The notes under the pieces are model-generated. The model saw nothing but the letters and a program-made list of their open reading frames with translations, did not search any database and was not told the DNA's origin. From Candidatus Binataceae bacterium (GTDB taxonomy: Bacteria; Desulfobacterota; Binatia; Binatales; Binataceae), in NCBI GenBank assembly GCA_035500095.1, contig DATJXN010000145.1, positions 54,380 through 118,379 on the forward strand: a DNA stretch of 64,000 nt. Direction: 5' to 3'. Shown here in pieces: positions 57,244 to 64,000 of the stretch; within the stretch, counting starts at the first letter, position 1, and each line of letters begins with the position of its first letter. Both the position numbers and the translations under genes were made by a program.

Positions 57244-57804
57244 CTACAGCTCTTCAATTATAAACCGATCGTTGGTGTACACGCAGATCTCCGCGGCCAC
57301 GCGCATCGCGCCCTCGGCAATTTCACGCGCGCTCATCGCCGGGGCGTGGCGCACCAGCGCGCGCGCCGCCGCGAGCGCATAGTTGCCGCCCGATCCGATC
57401 GCCAGGATCCCGTCGTCCGGCTCGATCACGTCGCCCAGCCCCGAGAGCAAAAGCGAGCTTTCGCGGTCGGCGACGATCAGCATCGCCTCCAGCCGCCGCA
57501 ACACGCGGTCGGTGCGCCAGTCCTTGGCCATCTCGACCGCAGCGCGGCGCAGGTTGCCGTTGAACGCCTGAAGCTTGCCCTCGAATTTCTCGAACAGCGT
57601 CAGCGCGTCGGCGGTCGAGCCGGCGAAGCCCGACAGCACCTTGTCGTCGTGCAGCCGGCGTACCTTGCGCGCCCCGTGCTTCATGATGGTCTGGCCGACG
57701 CTGACCTGGCCGTCGCCCGCAACCACAACGTGGCCCGCGTTGCGCACGCATAGGATGGTCGTGCCGTGGATGGCGGTGTCGTATTCAGGCGCGCGGATGG
57801 GCAC
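57244..57804 (-). CDS. hslV: ATP-dependent protease subunit HslV
   Basis: Threonine-protease core of the HslUV complex. The start is a GTG at 57804, with GAGAGG about 10 bases upstream, giving 186 residues. A propeptide of about 14 residues precedes the catalytic threonine of [10 protein letters not shown] (T15). [25 protein letters not shown] and [17 protein letters not shown] are family marks. Its first 20 bases overlap the 3' end of xerC, consistent with a coupled operon. Confidence 0.94.
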   Translation of the reverse strand: MPIRAPEYDTAIHGTTILCVRNAGHVVVAGDGQVSVGQTIMKHGARKVRRLHDDKVLSGFAGSTADALTLFEKFEGKLQAFNGNLRRAAVEMAKDWRTDRVLRRLEAMLIVADRESSLLLSGLGDVIEPDDGILAIGSGGNYALAAARALVRHAPAMSAREIAEGAMRVAAEICVYTNDRFIIEEL

Positions 57805-58687
57805 GGCGGTAAACCTCTCGCAAACGATTGACGCTGACGTGGGTGTAGCGCTGCGTGGTGGCGAGGCTCGCGTGGCCGAGCATCTCCTGGATCGAGCGCA
57901 GGTCGGCGCCCGAATTAAGCATGTGGGTGGCGAAGCAATGACGCAATCCGTGCGGCGTGATTGACGCGCCAAGGCCCGCCGCCACGATGCGCTGCGCGAG
58001 GATGTTTTCGACCGCGCGCGTCGTCAGCCGCCCGCCGCGCAAATTGGTGATCACGGGCCCGTCGAGTTCCCACGCCACCGGCATCGCGCGCCGCCACGCC
58101 TTGAGCGCGTCAAGCGCGGGCTCGCCGATCGGCACCATCCGATCCTTGTTGCCCTTGCCCGAGCGCACCAGCACCATCCCGACGTCGTCGTCGATATCGC
58201 GCCAGTTGAGGCCGACCAGTTCGCTCACGCGCAGGCCCGAGGAGTAGAGCGTCTCCAGGATCGCGCGGTCACGGAGCGCCGCCGGCGACGATTCCTCGGC
58301 GTCGGCTTCGATGAGCCGGCGGACGTCGTCTTCGGGCAGGATCGCCGGCAGCCGGCGCTGAGTGCGCGGCGAGCGGAGCGAGCGCGCGGGACTCGCCGCC
58401 CCGGCCATCGTTTCGCGCCAGCGGAAGAACGCCTTGATCGCGAAGAGGCGGCGCTGGACGGTGGCGCGGCCGAGCGTCTTCATCGCTTCGGAAAGATAGC
58501 CGCGAATATGATCGGTGGTGATCGCGTCGGGGTCGACTTCCGCGCCGCCAGAATCGAGCGCGGCCCCGCGTTCGAGCAGAAATCGACGGAAGTCGCACAA
58601 GTCCCGGCGGTAGCTCGAGACCGTGTTGACGGCCGCGCGCGCGGCTTTGCCCAGCGCCGCCGCGAATGACTCTATTTCTGCCTGCAT
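57785..58687 (-). CDS. xerC: Tyrosine recombinase XerC
   Basis: Site-specific recombinase that resolves chromosome dimers at dif. 300 residues. Catalytic residues are in place: R153 in [13 protein letters not shown]178 in [10 protein letters not shown]246 and R249 in [13 protein letters not shown]272 in [15 protein letters not shown] and nucleophile Y281. The N-terminal SAM-like domain covers 1-95. XerC and XerD are hard to tell apart by sequence alone; position before hslVU favours XerC. First gene of the run, divergent from the zinc-ribbon/glmU genes. Confidence 0.93.
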   Translation of the reverse strand: MQAEIESFAAALGKAARAAVNTVSSYRRDLCDFRRFLLERGAALDSGGAEVDPDAITTDHIRGYLSEAMKTLGRATVQRRLFAIKAFFRWRETMAGAASPARSLRSPRTQRRLPAILPEDDVRRLIEADAEESSPAALRDRAILETLYSSGLRVSELVGLNWRDIDDDVGMVLVRSGKGNKDRMVPIGEPALDALKAWRRAMPVAWELDGPVITNLRGGRLTTRAVENILAQRIVAAGLGASITPHGLRHCFATHMLNSGADLRSIQEMLGHASLATTQRYTHVSVNRLREVYRRAHPRA

Positions 58688-58770
58688 CGACTCGCGTCCA
58701 ATTCAAACGCTATGCTATCAAGCAGGCGCAAAGCGCAAAAGCGCACGCAAAAACCACGGGCTGCCGGGCG

Positions 58771-59079
58771 ATGAACTGCTGGAGTTGCGGACATCGGATC
58801 GAGACCGTCGAGCGGGTCGGATTCCACGCGCATTGCGAGCGATGCGACCGGCCACTGCACGCATGCCGCAATTGCTTGTTTTACGACCCCGGCTACAACA
58901 ATCAGTGCCGCGAGACGATGGCGGAGCGGGTAGTGGAGAAGGAACGGTCGAACTTCTGCGAATACTTCGGGCCCGCCGCTGCCGGGGGCGAGAAGCGCGC
59001 CGCCGCCGCCGCGCCGCGCCCGCCCGAGCGTGACGCGCGTGCCGAGCTCGACGCGCTCTTCAAAAAGAAGAAATCATGA
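58771..59079 (+). CDS. Zinc-ribbon protein upstream of glmU
   Basis: A 102-residue protein with CWSCG at 3-6, HCERC at 22-25 and CRNC at 32-35, then C46 and C63, followed by an Ala/Pro-rich linker and a basic tail (ALFKKKKS). It would fold as one or two zinc ribbons. Related small proteins precede glmU in some deltaproteobacterial genomes (from memory), but their role is unknown. Its stop overlaps the glmU start by 4 bases, so the two are co-translated and may interact. The ATG at 58771 has no strong RBS; longer starts cover sequence divergent to xerC. Confidence 0.75.
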   Translation: MNCWSCGHRIETVERVGFHAHCERCDRPLHACRNCLFYDPGYNNQCRETMAERVVEKERSNFCEYFGPAAAGGEKRAAAAAPRPPERDARAELDALFKKKKS

Positions 59080-60503
59080 CGGACGCTCCGGGAGCGATCG
59101 TGCTCGCCGCCGGGCTCGGCACTCGCATGCGCTCGGCGCGGGCCAAGGTCCTGCATGAGCTTGGCGGCGAGCCGATGATTACGCGGGTGATGCGCTCGCT
59201 TGCGCCGCTGGGCGCTTCGCCGCTGGTGGTCGTCGTCGGCCATCAGGGCGACGCGGTCGCGGCGGCCGCGCGCGATTCTATTAGGGGTCTGCGCGTCGAG
59301 ACTGCGCTCCAGCCCGCGCAGCGCGGCACGGGCGACGCGGCGCGCTGCGGCCTTGAGGCTTTCGCGCCGGATTTCGTCGGCGACGTGCTGATTCTTTACG
59401 GCGACATGCCGATGATCCGGCCGCCCACGCTGCAGGCGTTTATCGCCGAGCATCGCCGCTCGGGCGCCGCCGTATCGTTCATCAGCGCGACGATGGACGA
59501 CGCGGGTGCTTACGGCCGCGTCGTGCGCGACGATACTGGTGCGGTCGCGGCGATAGTGGAGGCGCGCGACGCGTCGCCCGCCGAGCTTGCGATTCGGGAG
59601 ATCAACACGGGCGTTTATCTCGCGCGGGCTGCCGCGCTGCGCGCCGCGCTGAGCGAGTTGCGCCCAAACAATGCGCAGGGCGAATACTATCTTACCGACC
59701 TGGTGGGAATTGCGCGCCGCGGCGGAGCGGCGGTACGCGCGTGGCGCGCGCCCGCCGCATCCGAGTTCGCCGGGATAAATTCGCTGAAGGAGCTGGCAGA
59801 GATGGAAGCGGAGATCAGGGCGGCGGTTAACCGCAAACTGATGGATGCAGGAGTGACGATCGTCGATCCGGCGACCGCCTATATCGGCGAGGAGGTCGAA
59901 ATCGGCCGCGACTCGACGGTCGGCCCCAATGTCCAGATTCTCGGCCGCAGCAAGCTCGGCGAGGGCGTGCGGATCGAAGGCACGGCGTATCTGCGCGATG
60001 TCGAGATCGGCGACGGATGCCATCTGAAGCTCGGCGTGCGCGCCGAGGAATGCCGCATCGGGCCGCATTGCGAAATCGGCCCCTTCGCCAATCTGCGCAC
60101 GGGCACCGAGCTCGAAGGTCACAACCGCATCGGCAACTTCGTCGAGACCAAGAAGGCGCGGCTCGGCGAGGGCACCAAGGCGAGCCATCTGAGCTACCTC
60201 GGCGACACCGAAATAGGTCGCGAGACCAACATCGGATGCGGCGTGATCACGGTCAACTACGATGGCTACGACAAGCATCGCACCCGGATCGGCAGCCGCT
60301 GCATGATCGGATGCGACACGCAGCTGGTTGCGCCGGTGAGCGTTGGCGACGACGTTTACGTGGCCTCGGGCACGACGATCTTGCGCGAGGTTCCTGACGG
60401 AGCGCTCTGCGTGTCGCATCATCCGCAGAAGATAAAGCCTGGATGGACCGCCGACTGGCGCCGCCGGCATAGCGGGCGCGCAGACGCCAAAGGCTCGGAC
60501 TAG
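59076..60503 (+). CDS. glmU: Bifunctional UDP-GlcNAc pyrophosphorylase / GlcN-1-P acetyltransferase
   Basis: Makes UDP-GlcNAc, the precursor of peptidoglycan and lipopolysaccharide. 475 residues. The uridylyltransferase domain shows LAAGLGTRMRSARAKVLHELGG near 11-32 and YGDMPMI near 109-115. The left-handed beta-helix acetyltransferase domain has repeating hexapeptides and the NFVETKKARLGEGTKASHLSYLGD motif with the catalytic His. It is translationally coupled to the zinc-ribbon gene and lies 55 bases before glmS. Confidence 0.96.
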   Translation: MTDAPGAIVLAAGLGTRMRSARAKVLHELGGEPMITRVMRSLAPLGASPLVVVVGHQGDAVAAAARDSIRGLRVETALQPAQRGTGDAARCGLEAFAPDFVGDVLILYGDMPMIRPPTLQAFIAEHRRSGAAVSFISATMDDAGAYGRVVRDDTGAVAAIVEARDASPAELAIREINTGVYLARAAALRAALSELRPNNAQGEYYLTDLVGIARRGGAAVRAWRAPAASEFAGINSLKELAEMEAEIRAAVNRKLMDAGVTIVDPATAYIGEEVEIGRDSTVGPNVQILGRSKLGEGVRIEGTAYLRDVEIGDGCHLKLGVRAEECRIGPHCEIGPFANLRTGTELEGHNRIGNFVETKKARLGEGTKASHLSYLGDTEIGRETNIGCGVITVNYDGYDKHRTRIGSRCMIGCDTQLVAPVSVGDDVYVASGTTILREVPDGALCVSHHPQKIKPGWTADWRRRHSGRADAKGSD

Positions 60504-60558
60504 CGCCGCGCCGCCCGGCCCGGCAGACTAATAAGGGCTGAGAAAGGGCTGAACCTCG

Positions 60559-62391
60559 ATGTGCGGAATTATCGGATACGTGGGGCCTTCCGAAGCGGTC
60601 CCGATTCTGCTCGGCGCCCTCGAGCGGCTGGAATATCGCGGCTACGATTCGGCCGGCGTGGCGACGATCAGCGGCGAGGGGATGGAAATCCGCCGCGCGG
60701 TCGGCAAACTCGAGAACCTGCGCCGCGCGCTCGAAGGCGCGCCGCTTAAGGGAACGGTCGGGATCGGCCATACCCGATGGGCCACGCACGGCCGGCCCTC
60801 GGAGGGCAACGCCCATCCGCACAAGGCGGGACCGGTCGCGGTAATTCATAACGGTATCGTCGAGAACTACGTCGAGCTGCGCGCCGCATTGATCGAGCGC
60901 GGCCACAAGCTCAGCTCCGAGACCGATACCGAACTCATCTCACATCTTATCGAAGAACGGGTGCGCGCCGGTGTGGGGCTGACCGAGGCGGTGCGCCAGA
61001 CCGTGCTCGAATTGCGCGGATCGTTCTCGATCGTCGTCCTGTCCGAGACCGAGCCCGACAAGCTGGTCGCCGCCAAGACCGCGACGCCGCTGGTGCTTGG
61101 CCTCGGCGACGGCGAGAACTTCGTCGCCTCCGATATTCCGGCGATCCTGGGCCATACGCGGCGCACGATCGTGCTCGAGGACGGCGAGCTGGCCGAGCTG
61201 AGCGCCAAGGGCGTGCGCCTGATGACCTTCGACGGCGCGGCGATCGAACGCGCACCGCGGCTGATCGAATGGGACGCGGTGGCCGCGACCAAGGGCGGCT
61301 TTCAGCATTACCTGCGCAAGGAGATCGCCGAGCAGCCGCAGGCCTGGATCGACACCCTAAGCGGGCGCGCAGCGGCGGGCTCCAGCGCGGTGCGCTTCGA
61401 GAGCGAGCTTTGGCCGGCAGCGGGGCCGGGATCGATCGGGCGAATCGTGATGGTGAGCGCGGGCGCTTCGTGGATCTCCTCGCTCATCGGCAAATTCATG
61501 ATCGAGGAGCTCTGCGGCGTGCCGGCCGAGGTCGATTACTCGGCCGAATTCCGCTACCGCCAGCCGCCGATCGACGCGCGTACGATGATGATCGCGGTGT
61601 CGCAGTCGGGCGAGACCGCCGACACGCTGGCCGCGATGGAAGAAGGACGCCGGCGCGGATGCCATCTGCTCGCGATCACCAATACCGTGGACTCCTCGAT
61701 CGCGCGCAAGGCGGATGCGCAGCTTTACACCCGCTGCGGCCCCGAAATCAGCGTCACCACGACCAAGTGCTTCCTGACTCAGATCGAGGCCTTTTACCTG
61801 TTCGCGATTCATCTCGCGGCGCGTCTCGGCCGGCTCAGCGAGCGCGAAGTCAACGCGATGCTGCAGCCGGCGCTGGCGATCCCGGCGCAAATCAAGGAAG
61901 TGCTGGAAAAGCGCGAGCGCCAGATCGAACGCGTGGCGCGCAAGTACGGCAAGGCGCGCGACTTTCTCTATCTAGGCCGCGGTATCAACTACCCGGTCGC
62001 GCTCGAAGGTGCGCTCAAGCTCAAGGAGATTTCCTACATCCACGCCGAAGGCTATTCGGCGGGCGAGATGAAGCACGGCCCGATCGCGCTCATCGACGAT
62101 GAGATGCCGGTGGTGGTGATCATCCCGTTCGACAGCGTTTACGAAAAAACCCTTTCCAACCTGCGCGAGGTCGAATCGCGCAACGGACGCATCATCGCCA
62201 TCACCGATCGTCCCACGCCCGAACTCGCAGAGGTCGCGTGGGAAATTATCGAAATTCCCACGACGCATCGGATGCTGATGCCGGTGCTGACGACGGTTCC
62301 GCTACAGTTGCTCGCGTACCATATCGCGGTCTATCGCGGCACGGACGTCGATCAGCCGCGCAACCTGGCCAAATCGGTGACGGTCGAATAG
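60559..62391 (+). CDS. glmS: Glutamine--fructose-6-phosphate aminotransferase
   Basis: First step towards UDP-GlcNAc: makes glucosamine-6-phosphate from fructose-6-phosphate and glutamine. 610 residues. The initiator Met precedes the catalytic cysteine (MCGIIGYVG). GHTRWATHGRPSEGNAHPH and HNGIVENY belong to the glutaminase domain; two SIS sugar-isomerase domains follow, with SQSGETADTLAAM and CGPEISVTTTKCFLTQ. The C-terminus ends PRNLAKSVTVE, as expected. Only 55 bases separate it from glmU, too few for a glmS ribozyme. Confidence 0.97.
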   Translation: MCGIIGYVGPSEAVPILLGALERLEYRGYDSAGVATISGEGMEIRRAVGKLENLRRALEGAPLKGTVGIGHTRWATHGRPSEGNAHPHKAGPVAVIHNGIVENYVELRAALIERGHKLSSETDTELISHLIEERVRAGVGLTEAVRQTVLELRGSFSIVVLSETEPDKLVAAKTATPLVLGLGDGENFVASDIPAILGHTRRTIVLEDGELAELSAKGVRLMTFDGAAIERAPRLIEWDAVAATKGGFQHYLRKEIAEQPQAWIDTLSGRAAAGSSAVRFESELWPAAGPGSIGRIVMVSAGASWISSLIGKFMIEELCGVPAEVDYSAEFRYRQPPIDARTMMIAVSQSGETADTLAAMEEGRRRGCHLLAITNTVDSSIARKADAQLYTRCGPEISVTTTKCFLTQIEAFYLFAIHLAARLGRLSEREVNAMLQPALAIPAQIKEVLEKRERQIERVARKYGKARDFLYLGRGINYPVALEGALKLKEISYIHAEGYSAGEMKHGPIALIDDEMPVVVIIPFDSVYEKTLSNLREVESRNGRIIAITDRPTPELAEVAWEIIEIPTTHRMLMPVLTTVPLQLLAYHIAVYRGTDVDQPRNLAKSVTVE

Positions 62392-62413
62392 CGGCGCGCG
62401 GCGCGGTCTCGCG

Positions 62414-63280
62414 CTATTGGTTTGCGGGTTTGCCTAGTGGATATTGCGTCGCGCCGCCCTCGATCGCGAGCGAAGTCTCATCCTGGATGAATGCGGCGAC
62501 GCCGAGATGGTCCAGCCGCCATGACCGATCGAGGTTGACGCTGAGTTCGTTCTCCAGCGCCGAGCCGGCCGTCGGATTCAGTTCGAAAGCGGGAATGACC
62601 TTTCTCACCGTATAGTCATACTTGATCCGGTGGCCGCTGTTTTCGCCGCCGTCGATGGTCGCCATCAGTCCGTTCTCATAGATCGCGACCAGAACGATTA
62701 GCGACTTGTCTCCCGCCGTGCGCACGACGTGCGCGCTCACGCTCAGGTTGAGCTTGCGGGAGCCTGCGGCGAGCAGCATCGCGTGCACCGTGACCACGGC
62801 GGGCGGCGGCGTCGCGCGGGCGGCGTCGATCAAGCGCGTGATTCCGTTGGGGTTCGAGCCGATGCACTGCCATCTGCCGTTGACCACGATTTGCGGCGTG
62901 TACGAGCCGCGGAGTTGCATCGCGCGGACGTACTCGACCTGGCGCATCGTCCACTGGTTCGATGACAGCGGATCCGACCATCCGAGGCTGTTCCAGTAAT
63001 CGACGTGATACGCGAGCGGGATCACGCCGGGGGTCAAGGCGCCGATCCGGCTGAGCAGTTCGTCGGCCGGCGGGCAGCTCGAGCATCCTTCGGACGTGAA
63101 CAGTTCCAGGACCACCGGAGCGTCCTCGTCGGCCTTGCCGCTCTGGGCTAAAGCGGCGCCGCCGTCCGGCAGGAGCGCGCCGCTCATCAGGGCCAGCAGC
63201 ACAACGCAGTACGTGCCGAGCCTGGTCCATCGCGATTTCAGGGCTTGCGGCTCCATCGGCTTCGCAATATGAACCCCCAT
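62414..63280 (-). CDS. DUF1223 domain exported thioredoxin-like protein
   Basis: About 288 residues from the ATG at 63280; an ATG at 63256 is also possible. A signal peptide lies near 18-45 (YCVVLLALMSGALLPDGGAALAQ). The DUF1223 signature VVLELFTSEGCSSCPPADELL with a CxxC-type CSSC follows, then AYHVDYWNSLGW and RGSYTPQIVVNGRWQ. The fold is thioredoxin-like and presumably periplasmic; its reaction is unknown. The gene lies after the dioxygenase fragment, 122 bases away, and converges on glmS with 22 bases between stops. Confidence 0.85.
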   Translation of the reverse strand: MGVHIAKPMEPQALKSRWTRLGTYCVVLLALMSGALLPDGGAALAQSGKADEDAPVVLELFTSEGCSSCPPADELLSRIGALTPGVIPLAYHVDYWNSLGWSDPLSSNQWTMRQVEYVRAMQLRGSYTPQIVVNGRWQCIGSNPNGITRLIDAARATPPPAVVTVHAMLLAAGSRKLNLSVSAHVVRTAGDKSLIVLVAIYENGLMATIDGGENSGHRIKYDYTVRKVIPAFELNPTAGSALENELSVNLDRSWRLDHLGVAAFIQDETSLAIEGGATQYPLGKPANQ

Positions 63281-63402
63281 CCGAGCCTGTAAGTTCCCGG
63301 ATCGAAGACCCACCAGGTCAGCCGGCGTAGCTGTCATAGCGGTCACGAGAGCCTGTCGGAATTGGCCGGGGCTGCTCGCGACGGATATGTGGCCCGGACG
63401 TC

Positions 63403-64000
63403 TCAGGTCGCGTCGGTATATACGTTGGTGAAGTCGGGATTTATCTGGCGGCCGTGATAGAAGATCGCCGCCCCGAGGTGCTCCTCGGTCCACGTGATAA
63501 CGGGCATGTCGCGGGTCACGAAGTAGCCCAGCCCGGCGAAGGTCTCGTTGCGATTTCCCGAGGGATCGAAGAAATAGATCGTCGCGCCGCGCGTGATGCC
63601 GTGGCGGGTTGGCCCGGTATCGATTTTGACCCGATGCTTGGACATGACGTCGGCCGCGCGCAGGACGTCGTTCCAGCTGTCCAGGTAGAAGGCGAAGTGA
63701 TGAAACCCCGGCCGCGGACCGCCCACGAAAGCGATGTCGTGCGGCTTGCTCGAGCAGGAGAGAAAGGCGCCGGCCTGGATGCTGTTGCCCGGACCGACCA
63801 GCACCTGCTCGGTCAATTGAAAGCCGAGCGCTTCGGTAAAGAAGCGGCAGTTGTCGGCGACCTGGTTGATCCCCATCGACGGTTCGATCTTGGCGACCAG
63901 CAGGCAGTGATCGAGATGAATCGCGCCCGCGCCCTTGATGTCATCGGGCCACGGGTCTGGGTTGATCGAACCCACGCTTCTGCCCACCACCTCCTTCTCC
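63403..64000 (-). CDS. Catechol 2,3-dioxygenase-type extradiol enzyme, C-terminal part
   Basis: Opens a catechol ring next to the hydroxyl groups using Fe(II). Only the catalytic C-terminal VOC domain is visible (about 195 residues) because the gene continues past the right window edge; a GTG at 63990 would be an unlikely true start. Ligands match the family: the first His in IHLDHCLL, the second in [17 protein letters not shown], and the Glu in [22 protein letters not shown] is the conserved loop before it. It is the nearest aromatic-catabolism gene here; further pathway genes may lie beyond the window. Confidence 0.88.
   Translation of the reverse strand, partial: EKEVVGRSVGSINPDPWPDDIKGAGAIHLDHCLLVAKIEPSMGINQVADNCRFFTEALGFQLTEQVLVGPGNSIQAGAFLSCSSKPHDIAFVGGPRPGFHHFAFYLDSWNDVLRAADVMSKHRVKIDTGPTRHGITRGATIYFFDPSGNRNETFAGLGYFVTRDMPVITWTEEHLGAAIFYHGRQINPDFTNVYTDAT

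Noticed and set aside
60504..60558. glmS ribozyme before glmS
   Set aside because: The gap is 55 bases, far shorter than the known ribozyme, and none of its core is seen.

Overview
The window is GC-rich, densely coded bacterial chromosome with no phage, insertion sequence, CRISPR array, rRNA or tRNA that I could recognise. Gene order points to a deltaproteobacteria-like lineage: paired FoF1 b and b' genes next to a bactofilin, and a xerC-hslVU-argBDFGH-lysA-dapFA run. Together with the abundance of luciferase-like monooxygenases, SDRs, IpdAB-type CoA transferases and extradiol chemistry, this suggests a soil organism such as Candidatus Binatota. The phylum assignment is inference.

Left part, 1-13000: an accessory catabolic region. 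A minus-strand trio (luciferase-like monooxygenase cut by the window edge, NIPSNAP protein, crotonase resembling 6-oxocamphor hydrolase) is divergent from IpdA-like and IpdB-like CoA-transferase subunits that have a membrane-protein gene between them. Then come an exported proline-rich protein, a Cys-rich bufferin-like peptide precursor without visible maturation genes, an SDR, an N-acyl-D-amino-acid deacylase-family amidohydrolase, an F420-type oxidoreductase, a second SDR and a glutathione S-transferase. Next is a glycine/betaine/D-proline-reductase-family gene whose frame is crossed by an in-frame TGA at 11901. That codon has every mark of selenocysteine (UxxC motif, continued homology, and an 8-bp SECIS-like hairpin at the right distance). 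Thiol peroxidase follows.

13083-17917 is a cobalamin block: cobT-cobS, convergent cobU, and a B12 riboswitch in front of a BtuB-like TonB receptor. 17930-24497 holds glnE, a second GST, a lytic transglycosylase with a His-rich tail, and aroA. 24597-31369 is the ATP synthase operon (b', b, delta, alpha, gamma, beta, epsilon) preceded by a bactofilin; the a and c subunits are not here.

31687-45835 is mixed: a PPOX-family oxidoreductase, zinc ribbon, 2OG-Fe(II) oxygenase, miaB, SDR, rpsU, a hypothetical protein, a roughly 940-base stretch with no recognisable gene, asnS, CvpA, thioredoxin, a DipZ-like redoxin, a small membrane protein, two tandem zinc alcohol dehydrogenases and a DUF4239 protein.

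45861-58687 is one long minus-strand run joining XerC, the HslVU protease, arginine synthesis (argB, D, F, G, H), a lipoprotein and the end of lysine/diaminopimelate synthesis (lysA, dapF, dapA). A 58-residue zinc-ribbon gene lies between argG and argH. 58771-62391 is zinc ribbon-glmU-glmS (UDP-GlcNAc supply). A DUF1223 protein and a catechol 2,3-dioxygenase fragment cut by the right edge close the window.
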